DNA of 53,515 nucleotides from Microcaldota archaeon (lineage in GTDB: Archaea; Micrarchaeota; Micrarchaeia; Micrarchaeales; Micrarchaeaceae), in NCBI GenBank assembly GCA_021827995.1, contig JAKATK010000011.1, positions 1-53,515 on the forward strand, in the 5' to 3' direction. This document shows, one piece after another, positions 26,340 through 34,236 of the stretch. The position numbers and the translations under genes were made by a program. How positions within the stretch are numbered: the first letter of the stretch is position 1; each line of letters opens with the position of its first letter. The notes beneath the pieces are model-generated. The model searched no databases and had not been told where the DNA came from. It saw only the letters and a program-made list of their open reading frames with translations.

Positions 26340-27659
26340 TTATCCATGGCCGCTGTATGCCCTGAGAAGCGCATCGGTGGTCTCCGTGACTTCACCGAGG
26401 CTCATCTCGGCCATGACCCTGCCGCCAAGGAAGCCCAGGGGCAGGCCGTGGCCTATGTAACCGGCAGAACAGAGCATGTCTGGATTCCCACTGCACGCGC
26501 CGAGGAACGGCATGGAGATTACGCGAGAGCCCGCCTGCTCCACCAGGGGCATGCTCGGCCTTACCTCGATCACGCCGGCAAGCATTCGTATGATGCGGTT
26601 AACAACCGGCACTGGCCTGAGCGGCACGGCCATCCTGCCGCTCCACGCAAACTCTATTTCGCGGCCGCGCAGTGATGGGAAAAGCTTCACCAGCACCGAG
26701 TAAGTGCTGGCTATCCTCTTCGGATTCGGCGCGTCGCTCTGCGAAGACGAGAGCGTCCCGCCGCCGTCTATCATCACCCTGCCGTCTGTGGTCGTCCTCA
26801 TGAAATAATAGTCGCGGGCCATGTTCCACACGAGAGCGTTCTTCATGCCAAGCGCCTTCATCGAGTCGTCATCGAGCCTTTCAGTTGCGAGCGCGTTTTC
26901 GCGCAGCGCAACGATCCTGTTTTTTAGTACGCCGAGCTGCCCCGTGTAAGACTCCGTCGCGACTATGACCTTTCTTGCTCTCACAGCGCCGCTGTCGGTC
27001 TCGAGCATGAAGCCGCCTTTCTCGCTTTTTATCTTATCGACATTGGTTCTCTCGAATATGCTGCCGGTCGATTTGTGGATTTCTTTTGCCAGGCCATGCA
27101 CAAAGGCCGCGGGATCCATCTGTGCGCACTTCTCGTATTTTAACGCCCCGACCACAGTATCGCCAACGGCCAGACGCTCCCTTATCTGCTTCGCGTCCAG
27201 TATCGAAGTCTCTACCCCGCAATCCTCTGCGGCCGCATGCTCTCTCTCGAGGAACTTGAGATTTGAGGGTCTATCGACCACATCGAATGCCGGCCCGGGC
27301 ACGAAATCGCATTCGATGCCAAGGCGCGTAGACAGATTCCGGATTTGACTGATGGCTTCGCCGGTGGCGCGCCATACGAACTCTGTGCGCGCTCTGCCGC
27401 ACTTCGCTATGGACTGCCATATGTCCTCCTGCTCTATTCCTGGGACGAGAGCGCCCATGGAATGCCCGGTGGACCCTCCTGCTATGCTTCCCCTTTCTAA
27501 CAGCGCGAAGTCCGCTCCCTTCTCTTTGAGGCGGTAGGCGGCGGACACGCCGGTGATGCCGCCGCCGATTATGGCAATCTCGGTCTCTAGGTCACCGGTT
27601 AAAGCGTCGAATGTAGGTCCGGTATGGCTCAACCATATAGATTTCTCGGTTATTGGCAT
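26340..27659 (-). CDS. FAD-dependent oxidoreductase, D-amino acid/glycine oxidase (DAO) family
   Basis: A 439-residue flavoenzyme with the dinucleotide-binding motif IAIIGGGITGVSAAYRL, an ERGSIAGGSTGHS loop typical of DAO-family amine oxidases such as gamma-glutamylputrescine oxidase, and a C-terminal SAGYIGHGLPLGFLGG FAD motif. It probably oxidises an amine or amino acid, substrate unknown. It is the last gene of a five-gene reverse-strand operon after the GNAT gene (4-nt gap), downstream of ATP sulfurylase. An amine-modifying enzyme beside an acetyltransferase suggests a small modification pathway, but this is inference. Confidence 0.8.
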   Translation of the reverse strand: MPITEKSIWLSHTGPTFDALTGDLETEIAIIGGGITGVSAAYRLKEKGADFALLERGSIAGGSTGHSMGALVPGIEQEDIWQSIAKCGRARTEFVWRATGEAISQIRNLSTRLGIECDFVPGPAFDVVDRPSNLKFLEREHAAAEDCGVETSILDAKQIRERLAVGDTVVGALKYEKCAQMDPAAFVHGLAKEIHKSTGSIFERTNVDKIKSEKGGFMLETDSGAVRARKVIVATESYTGQLGVLKNRIVALRENALATERLDDDSMKALGMKNALVWNMARDYYFMRTTTDGRVMIDGGGTLSSSQSDAPNPKRIASTYSVLVKLFPSLRGREIEFAWSGRMAVPLRPVPVVNRIIRMLAGVIEVRPSMPLVEQAGSRVISMPFLGACSGNPDMLCSAGYIGHGLPLGFLGGRVMAEMSLGEVTETTDALLRAYSGHG

Positions 27660-27663
27660 GGCA

Positions 27664-28107
27664 TCACCTGAGGTCCATGGACATCCAAAAGGCGATGTTC
27701 TTGCCGTCGTTAGAGTAGTACCTATCGTTATAGCCGCACTTCCTGAAACCGGCCTTCTTGTAGAACTCGTCCATGTTGCCGGCAGAAGGCGCCTCAGCGA
27801 TCAGGCACCTATAGTCGGACCTCTTCGCTCTTGCTCTACTTATCAAGAAGCTTACAAGCTTAAGGCCCAGTCCGTGCCCTCTGTGTTCGGGCCTTATGAA
27901 TATGTCCAGTATCTGTATTGTTTCGTTCCAGTGATTGTATATCAGCCCGGTGAAACCCACCACCACAGAGCCATCCACCAGTAGGAACATCTCGGAATCC
28001 TTCGATGAGATCGCTGCCCTCCAGTCCCTATTCGTTTCGAACTCGTACTTCCTGCTCATGTCGGCCACTGCACGCAGGTCAGTGGGAACCGCCTTTCTAA
28101 TGCGCAT
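27664..28107 (-). CDS. GNAT family N-acetyltransferase
   Basis: A 147-residue GNAT protein. Motif A is visible as IFIRPEHRGHGLGLKLV (acetyl-CoA pyrophosphate loop), and motif B as SAGNMDEFYKKAGF. It acetylates an amine on a protein or small molecule, identity unknown. It lies 6 nt downstream of cysN and 4 nt upstream of the FAD oxidoreductase, so co-transcription is near certain. There is no fused domain. Confidence 0.85.
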   Translation of the reverse strand: MRIRKAVPTDLRAVADMSRKYEFETNRDWRAAISSKDSEMFLLVDGSVVVGFTGLIYNHWNETIQILDIFIRPEHRGHGLGLKLVSFLISRARAKRSDYRCLIAEAPSAGNMDEFYKKAGFRKCGYNDRYYSNDGKNIAFWMSMDLR

Positions 28108-28113
28108 GCGGCA

Positions 28114-29331
28114 TCACTGCACGGTGCCGATGCCGGCAAACTCGCCGTCAGAGTAGAAAACGAACCTACCAAGCTCCCTGGTATCGTTGAAGCTCTCCAC
28201 AGCTATCTTCTTCGCGAGGCTTAGCTCAGCGACTAACGCGTTGAGCGGTTTTGCCGTGCCGTGCGGGCTTTCCATGCCTGTGACCGCATCTACGTACTTG
28301 AGTACTCGAAGCCCCTTGCATGGTATGTCCATGCCGTTGAATCTTATGCTGAGCTTCTCGCCTAGTTTCTTCGTTAGGAAGATCCTAGCCGTTATGGTGT
28401 TTCTCGACGTTGGGCAATACTCTGCACCGCATATCAGCGAACCCCTGAGCCCCCCATTAACCGGTTTGTCCACGCCTATGGCCACGTTCTCCCCGGCCTT
28501 GGCACTGCTGACCCGTTTCCCCTTGACGACAATAGACTTTATCCTTATGGCTACCCTGTCCGTAGCCAGGCAGGCTTCTTCGCCAGTTCTGAGCTTACCT
28601 TTTATTATCCTGCCGGCGATTAGGCGCTCCTTTCCATCGAGAACACCCTGGACCAGAAGCCTGAGCGGCCCTGATGCGTCAGCGCTGGAAGCTTTCGACG
28701 CGGAATAAAGCGCGTCGAGTAGCGACATGCCGCCATACCAGCCCATGCGCTTGCTACAATTTACTAGATTTTCGCCGGTATAAGCTGATATAGGTATGAA
28801 TTTGACGTTCCTTGTTTCGAAGCCTATCGCGGTTATAAAGCCGGATAGCGATTCCTTGATTGCCTCGAAGCTGGCCTCCGAGTAGCCGACAAGGTCCATC
28901 TTGTTGACCGCCACGACGAGGCCGTCTATTCCGAGCATTCTTGCAATGAAAAGGTGGCGCTTGGTCTGGTCGCGTATGCCTTCTCCGCTCTTTGCAGAAA
29001 CGAGCAGAAGCGCGGTGGAGGCGTAGGACGCGCCGCTTATCATGTTCTTTATCAGTTCCTCGTGCCCCGGAACGTCGATGAATGAGAATGTGGTTCTGCG
29101 GTACTGCATCTCGGCCCTGGTCACGTCTATTGTCAGGCCGCCCTCGCGTTCCTCGTGGAAACTGTCCAGTATGAACGCAGGCTCGAAGTCCCTGTGGAGC
29201 CGCTTGCTGTAGGTTTCGGCTTCCTTTATCCTTGTCTTTGTAACAGAGTTCGTCAGGATGAGTAGGTTTCCTATGAGTGTGGACTTGCCGTGGTCCTTAT
29301 GGCCCAGCAGCGTTATGTTCCGGACCGTCAT
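28114..29331 (-). CDS. cysN: Sulfate adenylyltransferase subunit 1 (GTPase)
   Basis: A 405-residue translation-factor-like GTPase: G1 GHKDHGKST, switch region with GLTIDVTRAEM, G3 DVPGHE, G4 NKMD and G5 ISAYTGEN, then two beta-barrel domains. CysN couples GTP hydrolysis to APS formation by CysD. It ends without an APS kinase (CysC) fusion. The related CysD gene lies immediately upstream with a 12-nt gap, which separates this from elongation factor 1-alpha; the GGLTID phrase is also CysN-like. No cysH or cysC is in the window, so the fate of APS is unclear. Confidence 0.87.
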   Translation of the reverse strand: MTVRNITLLGHKDHGKSTLIGNLLILTNSVTKTRIKEAETYSKRLHRDFEPAFILDSFHEEREGGLTIDVTRAEMQYRRTTFSFIDVPGHEELIKNMISGASYASTALLLVSAKSGEGIRDQTKRHLFIARMLGIDGLVVAVNKMDLVGYSEASFEAIKESLSGFITAIGFETRNVKFIPISAYTGENLVNCSKRMGWYGGMSLLDALYSASKASSADASGPLRLLVQGVLDGKERLIAGRIIKGKLRTGEEACLATDRVAIRIKSIVVKGKRVSSAKAGENVAIGVDKPVNGGLRGSLICGAEYCPTSRNTITARIFLTKKLGEKLSIRFNGMDIPCKGLRVLKYVDAVTGMESPHGTAKPLNALVAELSLAKKIAVESFNDTRELGRFVFYSDGEFAGIGTVQ

Positions 29332-29343
29332 GCAACCACGCGC

Positions 29344-30132
29344 TCACATGTACCCGAGCTGCCTGAGCCTCTGCATGACATACTCGTTTTCTTTGTCCAT
29401 GCTCCTGCCCGAACGCTCCTCCACCTTGGTCGTCTCGAGTTCCTTTATTATGTCTGTGACGCTCTTCGCATTGGATTTTACCGGAACTGTGCAGTGCGTG
29501 CATCCTAGGCTCCTGTACCTGAAGCCGTTCCTTGACAGGTACAGCGGGTTTATGGGTACGCGCTCCTGCTTTATGTAGTTCCAAACGTCAATCTCGTTCC
29601 AGTCCAGAAGTGGGTGCACCCTCACGTGCCCTCCGACGTCCATCTTAGAAGCGTAATCGTCCCACAACTCGGCCGGCTGGTCCTTGTAGTTCCATCTGAA
29701 TTTCTCATCCCTCGGGCTCATGTACCTCTCCTTGCTCCTTATCCCGTGCTCGTCCCTCCTTATCGAGACGATTAGCGCGTCAAAGCCATGCTCCTTCATG
29801 ACCTTCTTGAGCGTTTCCGGCTTGTTCTTCCCGCAGCATGCCGATCCTATGGCGTCCGGCCTGATTTCGCTGTGCGCTACGATGAGGTCTAAGCCCCACT
29901 TCTTCGTCAGATACTCCCTGAACGCGTACGTCTCTGGGAAGTCTATCCCATTGTCTATATGTATTACCGGGAATGGCACCTTGCCTAGGAAGGCCTTCCT
30001 CGTCAGCGCGAGCATTGTAGTAGAGTCCTTGCCCATCGACCAGAGCGCAGCCACGTTCTTGAACTTCATGTTCGCTTCTCTTATGATGTATATGCTGCGC
30101 TCCTCAAGCGTCCTCAGGTTTTGTTTTATCAT
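29344..30132 (-). CDS. cysD: Sulfate adenylyltransferase subunit 2
   Basis: A 262-residue adenine-nucleotide alpha-hydrolase. PP-loop ALWSMGKDSTTML and the CysD-specific SIRRDEHGIRSKERYMSPRD and LDWNEIDVWNYI are present, plus SLGCTHCTVP. With CysN it makes adenosine 5'-phosphosulfate from sulfate and ATP. ATG 30132 is chosen because its sequence is ATGA with the stop of the upstream 102-residue gene, implying translational coupling. The C-terminus (MQRLRQLGYM) is closely similar to the end of the small RHH protein transcribed divergently at 30518. Confidence 0.9.
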   Translation of the reverse strand: MIKQNLRTLEERSIYIIREANMKFKNVAALWSMGKDSTTMLALTRKAFLGKVPFPVIHIDNGIDFPETYAFREYLTKKWGLDLIVAHSEIRPDAIGSACCGKNKPETLKKVMKEHGFDALIVSIRRDEHGIRSKERYMSPRDEKFRWNYKDQPAELWDDYASKMDVGGHVRVHPLLDWNEIDVWNYIKQERVPINPLYLSRNGFRYRSLGCTHCTVPVKSNAKSVTDIIKELETTKVEERSGRSMDKENEYVMQRLRQLGYM

Positions 30133-30437
30133 GCTATCCACTCATCGTAATCCTTGTTTGTGTTAAGCAGCCCCTTCAGGTATATCGTAGCTCCGACCAA
30201 CCTGTTTCCGTCTTTAATTGTTACTGGTATTCTGAATAGTGGCGCGTACATTGAGTCGTATATAATCGCGTACGCCGCGACCAGGTCCTTCTTGGACTTC
30301 AATTTCCTGGGGTAGAAGACCTTGTAGTACTTTGCATCGCTCCGAATAAGGTACCTGCGAAAGGCCTCCCAGTGCTTCCTGTCTGGATTTGCTTGCAGGT
30401 CTTTCACAGCCGTGCTATCCTTTGTCGCTCTTGCCAT
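30129..30437 (-). CDS. Unknown 102-residue protein coupled to cysD
   Basis: First gene of the ATP sulfurylase operon; no family recognised. It is basic and probably alpha/beta: KHWEAFRRYLIRSDAKYYK, a YPRKLKSKKDL region, then an AAYAIIYDSMYAPLF helix and a C-terminal VGATIYLKGLL strand. It lacks cysteines and membrane segments. Its stop codon overlaps the cysD ATG (ATGA). Position suggests a regulator or accessory factor for sulfate activation. The ATG lies about 31 nt from a TATA-like element at 30464-30472, so the transcript is probably leaderless. Confidence 0.7.
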   Translation of the reverse strand: MARATKDSTAVKDLQANPDRKHWEAFRRYLIRSDAKYYKVFYPRKLKSKKDLVAAYAIIYDSMYAPLFRIPVTIKDGNRLVGATIYLKGLLNTNKDYDEWIA

Positions 30438-30463
30438 AGAATCAACAACTATGCATAATTACA

Positions 30464-30472
30464 TTTATTATA
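30464..30472 (-). promoter_or_regulatory. TATA-like element of the cysDN operon
   Basis: Reverse-strand TATAATAAA, centre about 31 nt from ATG 30437. It is back to back with the RHH promoter, so one bound regulator could control both directions. Confidence 0.55.
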
Positions 30473-30482
30473 GATAATTAAG

Positions 30483-30490
30483 TATAAAAG
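30483..30490 (+). promoter_or_regulatory. TATA box of the RHH gene
   Basis: TATAAAAG centred about 31 nt upstream of ATG 30518. Confidence 0.6.
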
Positions 30491-30517
30491 GCTTGCGTCA
30501 GAAATTACAATGGTCAA

Positions 30518-30742
30518 ATGCGGGTCAAGGGAAAGGACAGGGTTACGTTCACTTCGGTATCCATACCGACAGCGCTGTTCAAGAAAACGGAAAAGCATAT
30601 AGAGGGTACCGGATTCCCTTCGGTGTCTAGCTACGTGGCGTTCCTTCTCAGGATGATACTGAGCGACAGGAAGACCTCGGACAGGTCAAATTACGAAACG
30701 GAGATGATAAAGAAGCGGCTAAGGGAGCTAGGTTATCTCTGA
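30518..30742 (+). CDS. Ribbon-helix-helix regulator-like protein
   Basis: A 74-residue protein with an RHH-like pattern: beta strand VTFTSVSIP, helix 1 TALFKKTEKHIEGTG, turn FPSVSS and helix 2 YVAFLLRMILS. It would bind DNA as a dimer. It is divergent from the cysDN operon with an 80-nt spacer, so that operon is the obvious target. Its tail ends MIKKRLRELGYL, similar to the CysD C-terminus MQRLRQLGYM. The shared tail could be a common interaction element. Confidence 0.75.
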   Translation: MRVKGKDRVTFTSVSIPTALFKKTEKHIEGTGFPSVSSYVAFLLRMILSDRKTSDRSNYETEMIKKRLRELGYL

Positions 30743-30793
30743 ACACCTGCCCGGATTTGTTATGGCGCCGGATCACTCTGCTCTTCCGCGTCT

Positions 30794-31258
30794 TTACTTG
30801 CCGGCACTCTTCATGCCTTTGAGGAACGATAGGACCTCGCTCGCATGGCCGTTCGCACGTACCCTATCGAACGCCTTGACTATGATCCCATTGCTGTCGA
30901 TTATGTACGTGTTCCTGAGCGTGCCCATGCCGAAAACGCCCCTCGAGCCGTACGCCCCGTAGGCCTTTATCACCTCGCTGCTCGGGTCGGATAGGAGCAG
31001 AATCCTTAGGCCGTACTTGCTGCAGAACCTGCTGTGCGAGTCAAGGTCATCCTTGCTAACGCCGACCACTGTGGCGCCCATCCCGGCTATCCTGTCGAAC
31101 TGCTCCGTGAACTCCTTGGCTTCTATGGTACAGCCAGGGGTGTCGTCCCTCGGGTAGAAGTATAGGACAAGCGTCTTGCCCCTGAATTCCTGCAGGTTGT
31201 GCAGTTTTCCATCGCTACCGCGCAGGCTGAATGCTGGAGCCTTGTCACCCTCTTTCAT
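30794..31258 (-). CDS. bcp: Peroxiredoxin, PrxQ/BCP type
   Basis: A 154-residue thioredoxin-fold peroxidase. The peroxidatic Cys lies in YPRDDTPGCTIEA. The residue five positions later is not Cys (EAKEF), but a second Cys occurs in the next helix (SRFCSKYGL), the position of the resolving Cys in the alpha-3 class of PrxQ. It reduces hydroperoxides, with thioredoxin-type recycling probably fed by the trxB product at 23455. Length is normal for the family. It is transcribed alone. Confidence 0.9.
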   Translation of the reverse strand: MKEGDKAPAFSLRGSDGKLHNLQEFRGKTLVLYFYPRDDTPGCTIEAKEFTEQFDRIAGMGATVVGVSKDDLDSHSRFCSKYGLRILLLSDPSSEVIKAYGAYGSRGVFGMGTLRNTYIIDSNGIIVKAFDRVRANGHASEVLSFLKGMKSAGK

Positions 31259-31352
31259 TCAATCACAGTCTGCATTCTTTGCCACTTTTGTCATTATCGC
31301 ACCACAATAGATTAAGCTTTTGCTTCCACTGATTCCTGTTATAGGTAGTGGC

Positions 31353-32024
31353 ATGAGGCTAGGACTGCTCGGTAAGCTCAGGGGCAACCAGGTCGTTATA
31401 AGCGCGATAAACGTCAACTGGAAGGGCGGGGTACACAGGCTTGACGGCGTCACGAGCAAGAAGCATACCGTCGAAATAGAGATACCGTTCGCGAACAAGA
31501 AGGGCGAGGGCGTGCTCATGTTCAAGGCCCAGGAGAAGAAACCAGAGATAATAACCGCGATAAGCGTCCAGCAGCCGTTCAGGCTACTTGACGTCTCGCC
31601 GAAGCCACCGGTCGAGGTCAAGGAGGGCGAGCGCGTCAGCTTCAAGCTCAGGATAGGCCTGCCGGACTACGGCTACAACGGACCGCTGAACCTGACCTTG
31701 GGGGCTGCGGCGCAGGAGATGGTGATGCTTGAGCTGCCGAAGGTTGTACTGAAGCGCGGCGAGCGTAGCGTAGAGGTGGAGAATCCCCGCTCCATCATCA
31801 GCGTGCTGAAGAACGGAGTCTTCCAGCACAGCGTGCAGCTGTACAAGGCGCTCAGCTACAACGATCGGGTCGGTAGCATCAAGGTGGGTGCGCCGTTCAG
31901 CCTGGTAAGCTCAGAGCCCAAGACGCCGTTCAGCATAGACGACCCGAACAGCTACATCGTCTCGCTCTGGATACAGGCTCCGGACCACAACTACGCCGGG
32001 CCGCTCGTGATAGAGCTGGGATGA
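31353..32024 (+). CDS. Unknown beta-rich cytoplasmic protein
   Basis: A 223-residue protein without signal peptide or membrane segment. It reads as beta-sandwich modules: VTSKKHTVEIEIPFANKK, LRIGLPDYGYNGPLNLTLG and, near the C-terminus, LWIQAPDHNYAGPLVIELG. The last two share a P-D-x-x-Y-x-G-P-L-x-L/I pattern, so the protein may consist of two repeated domains. No family recognised. The start ATG follows a GATTAAGCTT element by about 35-40 nt. Its 3' end overlaps the convergent RFC gene by 34 nt. Confidence 0.65.
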   Translation: MRLGLLGKLRGNQVVISAINVNWKGGVHRLDGVTSKKHTVEIEIPFANKKGEGVLMFKAQEKKPEIITAISVQQPFRLLDVSPKPPVEVKEGERVSFKLRIGLPDYGYNGPLNLTLGAAAQEMVMLELPKVVLKRGERSVEVENPRSIISVLKNGVFQHSVQLYKALSYNDRVGSIKVGAPFSLVSSEPKTPFSIDDPNSYIVSLWIQAPDHNYAGPLVIELG

Positions 32025-32989
32025 GAGGCGGACCTTCCTATCAGCGCGAACTTGGCCAGCATGGCCTCAAGCTGTATGCGCTCGTTGGCGCCCTCGGATA
32101 TGCGGAAGTCGTACTCGCCTAGCTCGGCCATTATGCTCAGCTTGGCGTGCTCGTCCAGGTTCATGCCCGGGACCTCCCTGTAGCACTGCGTTATTATGTC
32201 GTCAGCACCGAAGCCGTGCTTGAGGAGCAGGTTGTAGAGCTCGTCCCTTGCATGGTCGAAGTCCCCGGAGATCGCGTACCTTATCATCGCGGCTATCTCC
32301 TTCGGTCTGGTTCGCGCCGCTATGTCGTAGATGCGTGACTCCGTTATCTTCGTGCTCTGCATGGCGGCGCTCTGCAGCATGTTGGTCAGCTTCCTCAGGT
32401 CGCCCTCGCCGACGTATATGAGGGCGTCTACTGCATTGTCGTCAATTTCCAGGTTCTCACCCTTCACGATGCGGCCTATGTACTCCCTCATGTTCTCTTC
32501 CGTCAGTGGCTTGAACCTGAACACCACGCACCTGCTCTGTATCGGCTCTATGAGCTTGCTTGCATAGTTAGCACTCAGTATGAAGCGCGTCTCCCTTGCG
32601 AACTTCTCCATCGTGCGCCTCAGGGCGTGCTGGGCATCTGATGTCAGGGAATCGGCTTCATCGAGGAAGATTATCTTGGTGGGCACCTTTGCCAGCGAGA
32701 GCGTCTTGGCGAACTCCTTCACCTCGCCGCGGATGACGTCGATGCCGCGGGCATCCGATGCGTTGAGCTCCTTGAACGCTCCGCCTATGTCCTTGCCGTA
32801 CAGGTCGTTTGCCATGGCTATGGCGCAGGTAGTCTTGCCCACGCCCGCGGTTCCGGCGAATATCATGCTGGGGAAATCCGACCTGGAAACGAAGGCCTTG
32901 AGCCGGTCTACTATGTGCTTCTGCCCTATGACCTCAGAAAGCGTCTTGGGTCTGTACTTCTCGACCCATGGCAGGTCCAGCGTCTCCAT
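31991..32989 (-). CDS. rfcS: Replication factor C small subunit
   Basis: A 332-residue AAA+ clamp-loader subunit: EKYRPKTLSEVIGQ at the N-terminus, Walker A GTAGVGKTT (46-54), Walker B FLDEADSLT, sensor 1 LSANY and the arginine finger in IQSRCVVFRF, then the helical collar domain. It loads PCNA at primer ends with the large subunit, which is not in this window. Its promoter is a reverse-strand AATAAATAT within 33021-33030, shared with the divergent tRNA-Pro gene. It is the last host gene before the integrated element. Confidence 0.95.
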   Translation of the reverse strand: METLDLPWVEKYRPKTLSEVIGQKHIVDRLKAFVSRSDFPSMIFAGTAGVGKTTCAIAMANDLYGKDIGGAFKELNASDARGIDVIRGEVKEFAKTLSLAKVPTKIIFLDEADSLTSDAQHALRRTMEKFARETRFILSANYASKLIEPIQSRCVVFRFKPLTEENMREYIGRIVKGENLEIDDNAVDALIYVGEGDLRKLTNMLQSAAMQSTKITESRIYDIAARTRPKEIAAMIRYAISGDFDHARDELYNLLLKHGFGADDIITQCYREVPGMNLDEHAKLSIMAELGEYDFRISEGANERIQLEAMLAKFALIGRSASHPSSITSGPA

Positions 32990-33020
32990 TCCAACTCCGT
33001 GGCGTGATATGCCCGAGAAG

Positions 33021-33030
33021 ATATTTATTT
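33021..33030. promoter_or_regulatory. Bidirectional AT box between rfcS and tRNA-Pro
   Basis: ATATTTATTT reads as a TATA element on both strands: about 35 nt from the rfcS ATG on one side and about 40 nt from the tRNA 5' end on the other. Confidence 0.5.
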
Positions 33031-33065
33031 GCTCTTCCGAAAAAGACTGACGAATAACGCTACTT

Positions 33066-33138
33066 GGGGAGTTACGCTAACCTGGCAGACTTCCAGCCTT
33101 GGGCGCTGGATATCCGAGTTCAAATCTCGGACTCCCCA
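33066..33138 (+). tRNA. tRNA-Pro (UGG), integration target
   Basis: Acceptor GGGGAGT pairs fully with ACTCCCC, with discriminator A and no encoded CCA. The anticodon stem CCAGC/GCTGG encloses loop CTTGGGC with anticodon TGG; T arm CCGAG-TTCAAAT-CTCGG is perfect. D-loop residues (A14, GG, A21) are in place, but the D stem (CGCT against GACT) pairs poorly: C10-U25 and C12-A23 mismatch. From 33079 onward the gene lies within the att repeat, so its 3' part was supplied or regenerated by the integrated element. It is probably functional, but D-stem weakness is unusual. Confidence 0.75.
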
Positions 33139-33154
33139 CTGACGACAAATCGAC
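33079..33154 (+). repeat. attL: left 76-bp direct repeat
   Basis: Identical to 41091-41166. It covers tRNA-Pro from the D loop to the 3' end plus ACTGACGACAAATCGAC-type sequence beyond. Just after it GACGACAAA is repeated, and AAATCGACGACAAA (33147-33160) recurs at 41079-41092. Confidence 0.9.
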
Positions 33155-33275
33155 GACAAAATCGGTGTTCAGACACGAGCCTTGTCGAGGGAGCGAAGCA
33201 GACGAAGGAGCGGAGAAAGCTCGAAAACCGGAGCTCGAAAGGCTGCGCAGCGAACTCGCGCATCTGCTTCCCAGG

Positions 33276-34058
33276 ATGGCTAAGCACGAGATAGAAGAAC
33301 TCACAACGCAGATAAGGCAGGTCTACTTCAAGCGCTTCCACAAGAGGAAGACGCCGAAGTACGGCTCGCTGAACAAGGGGTTCACGGGCCAAGAGCTGCA
33401 GGCGTTCTTCCGAGTGGTCGATGACGAGCGTCTCAAGTTGCTCTTTGCCTACCAGTCGCAGTTGGGGTTAAGGATCGGCGAAGTTTGCAGGCTGCACTTG
33501 AGCAGCATCAACTTTGAGACTAGGGAATTAACCCTCAAGACCGAAAAGGCAAGGGTAACCGATTCGATGATCATACCGGCGCCGCTCTTCGCGGATACGG
33601 TCACTTTCATAGGGAAGTACACGGCGCAGATAGAGCAAGCCGGCGGCTACATCTTTTTCAAGGGCGGAGCGAGCAGCAGGCACGAGCTCTTTTTGGGGCC
33701 CAACTACGTAAGGACTGCCTTCAGGCGCTATGTGGTAAAGGCCGGCCTGGACTTCACCTATGACATAAGCGATGAGTCCATTGAAGGCAGGGAGGTCAGG
33801 AGCCTGCACAGGCTCACCACCCATAGCCTTAGACACTACGCGATAACCAACTTCGCCAAGACGACGAATGGCAACGTTGTGCTGACCAGCCGGTTCGCCA
33901 GGCACGCGAGCCCGGAGACCACAATGACGTACATACACACCAGCAAGGAGGAGCTGTACGATGGCATTGAGGGGGCGGCATCCGGCATAAGCCAGGTCAT
34001 GGGGCTCAAGGCCAGGATAGCCAAGCGCGGCAAGGTTTCCGGAAACGCCATAAAATGA
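33276..34058 (+). CDS. Tyrosine recombinase/integrase
   Basis: A protein of about 260 residues from ATG 33276. Catalytic set: R in GLRIGEVCRLHL, H-x-x-R in HSLRHYAI, second His in ARHASPETT and nucleophile Tyr in TMTYIHTS, as in XerC/D-type and archaeal pNOB8-type integrases. The frame is open upstream through GTG 33165 into the tRNA; residues there include the att sequence, so the N-terminus is uncertain. It catalyses site-specific integration at the 76-bp repeat. The stop overlaps an ATG (ATGA) of a 49-residue reading frame. The gene is GC-rich like the host, unlike the cargo. Confidence 0.88.
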   Translation: MAKHEIEELTTQIRQVYFKRFHKRKTPKYGSLNKGFTGQELQAFFRVVDDERLKLLFAYQSQLGLRIGEVCRLHLSSINFETRELTLKTEKARVTDSMIIPAPLFADTVTFIGKYTAQIEQAGGYIFFKGGASSRHELFLGPNYVRTAFRRYVVKAGLDFTYDISDESIEGREVRSLHRLTTHSLRHYAITNFAKTTNGNVVLTSRFARHASPETTMTYIHTSKEELYDGIEGAASGISQVMGLKARIAKRGKVSGNAIK

Positions 34059-34204
34059 GTCAAAATAGCGGAAACCAAAAAGATGGTTTTTACTTTATCT
34101 GCCTGCTGACTTTATTTGGCCATCGGCAATCAGATAAAGTCGGGCTTTCGACGGTAAGCCAAAAAAGCCCGAAATTTTGTCGTCTAGCGACTTTACATAG
34201 GTAA
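34055..34204 (+). CDS. Small ORF overlapping the integrase stop
   Basis: A 49-codon frame starting in ATGA with the integrase stop. It begins MSQNSGNQKDGFYF and contains RQSDKVG. Its 3' half runs through a sequence that, in another frame, reads SRAFDGKPKKPEILSSSDF, strikingly like the end of the next small ORF. It may be a real excisionase-size protein, or the translation of a duplicated, now frameshifted copy of its neighbour. Low certainty. Confidence 0.3.
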   Translation: MSQNSGNQKDGFYFICLLTLFGHRQSDKVGLSTVSQKSPKFCRLATLHR

Positions 34205-34236
34205 TATGGCGCAATCAGATAAAGACGCAGATAAAG
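34131..34236 (+). repeat. CAGATAAAG iteron-like repeats
   Basis: CAGATAAAG occurs at 34131-34139, 34216-34224 and 34228-34236, with an inverted copy at 34093-34101. The first two forward copies are preceded by the same GCAAT. The arrangement resembles iterons, though the words also encode Q-S-D-K or A-D-K in the small ORFs. Confidence 0.4.

Noticed and set aside
33165-33275. N-terminal extension of the integrase back to GTG 33165 or into the tRNA
   Set aside because: The region carries att and arm-site repeats and translates to a charged, low-complexity segment; the catalytic protein is complete from ATG 33276. Kept only as an alternative start.
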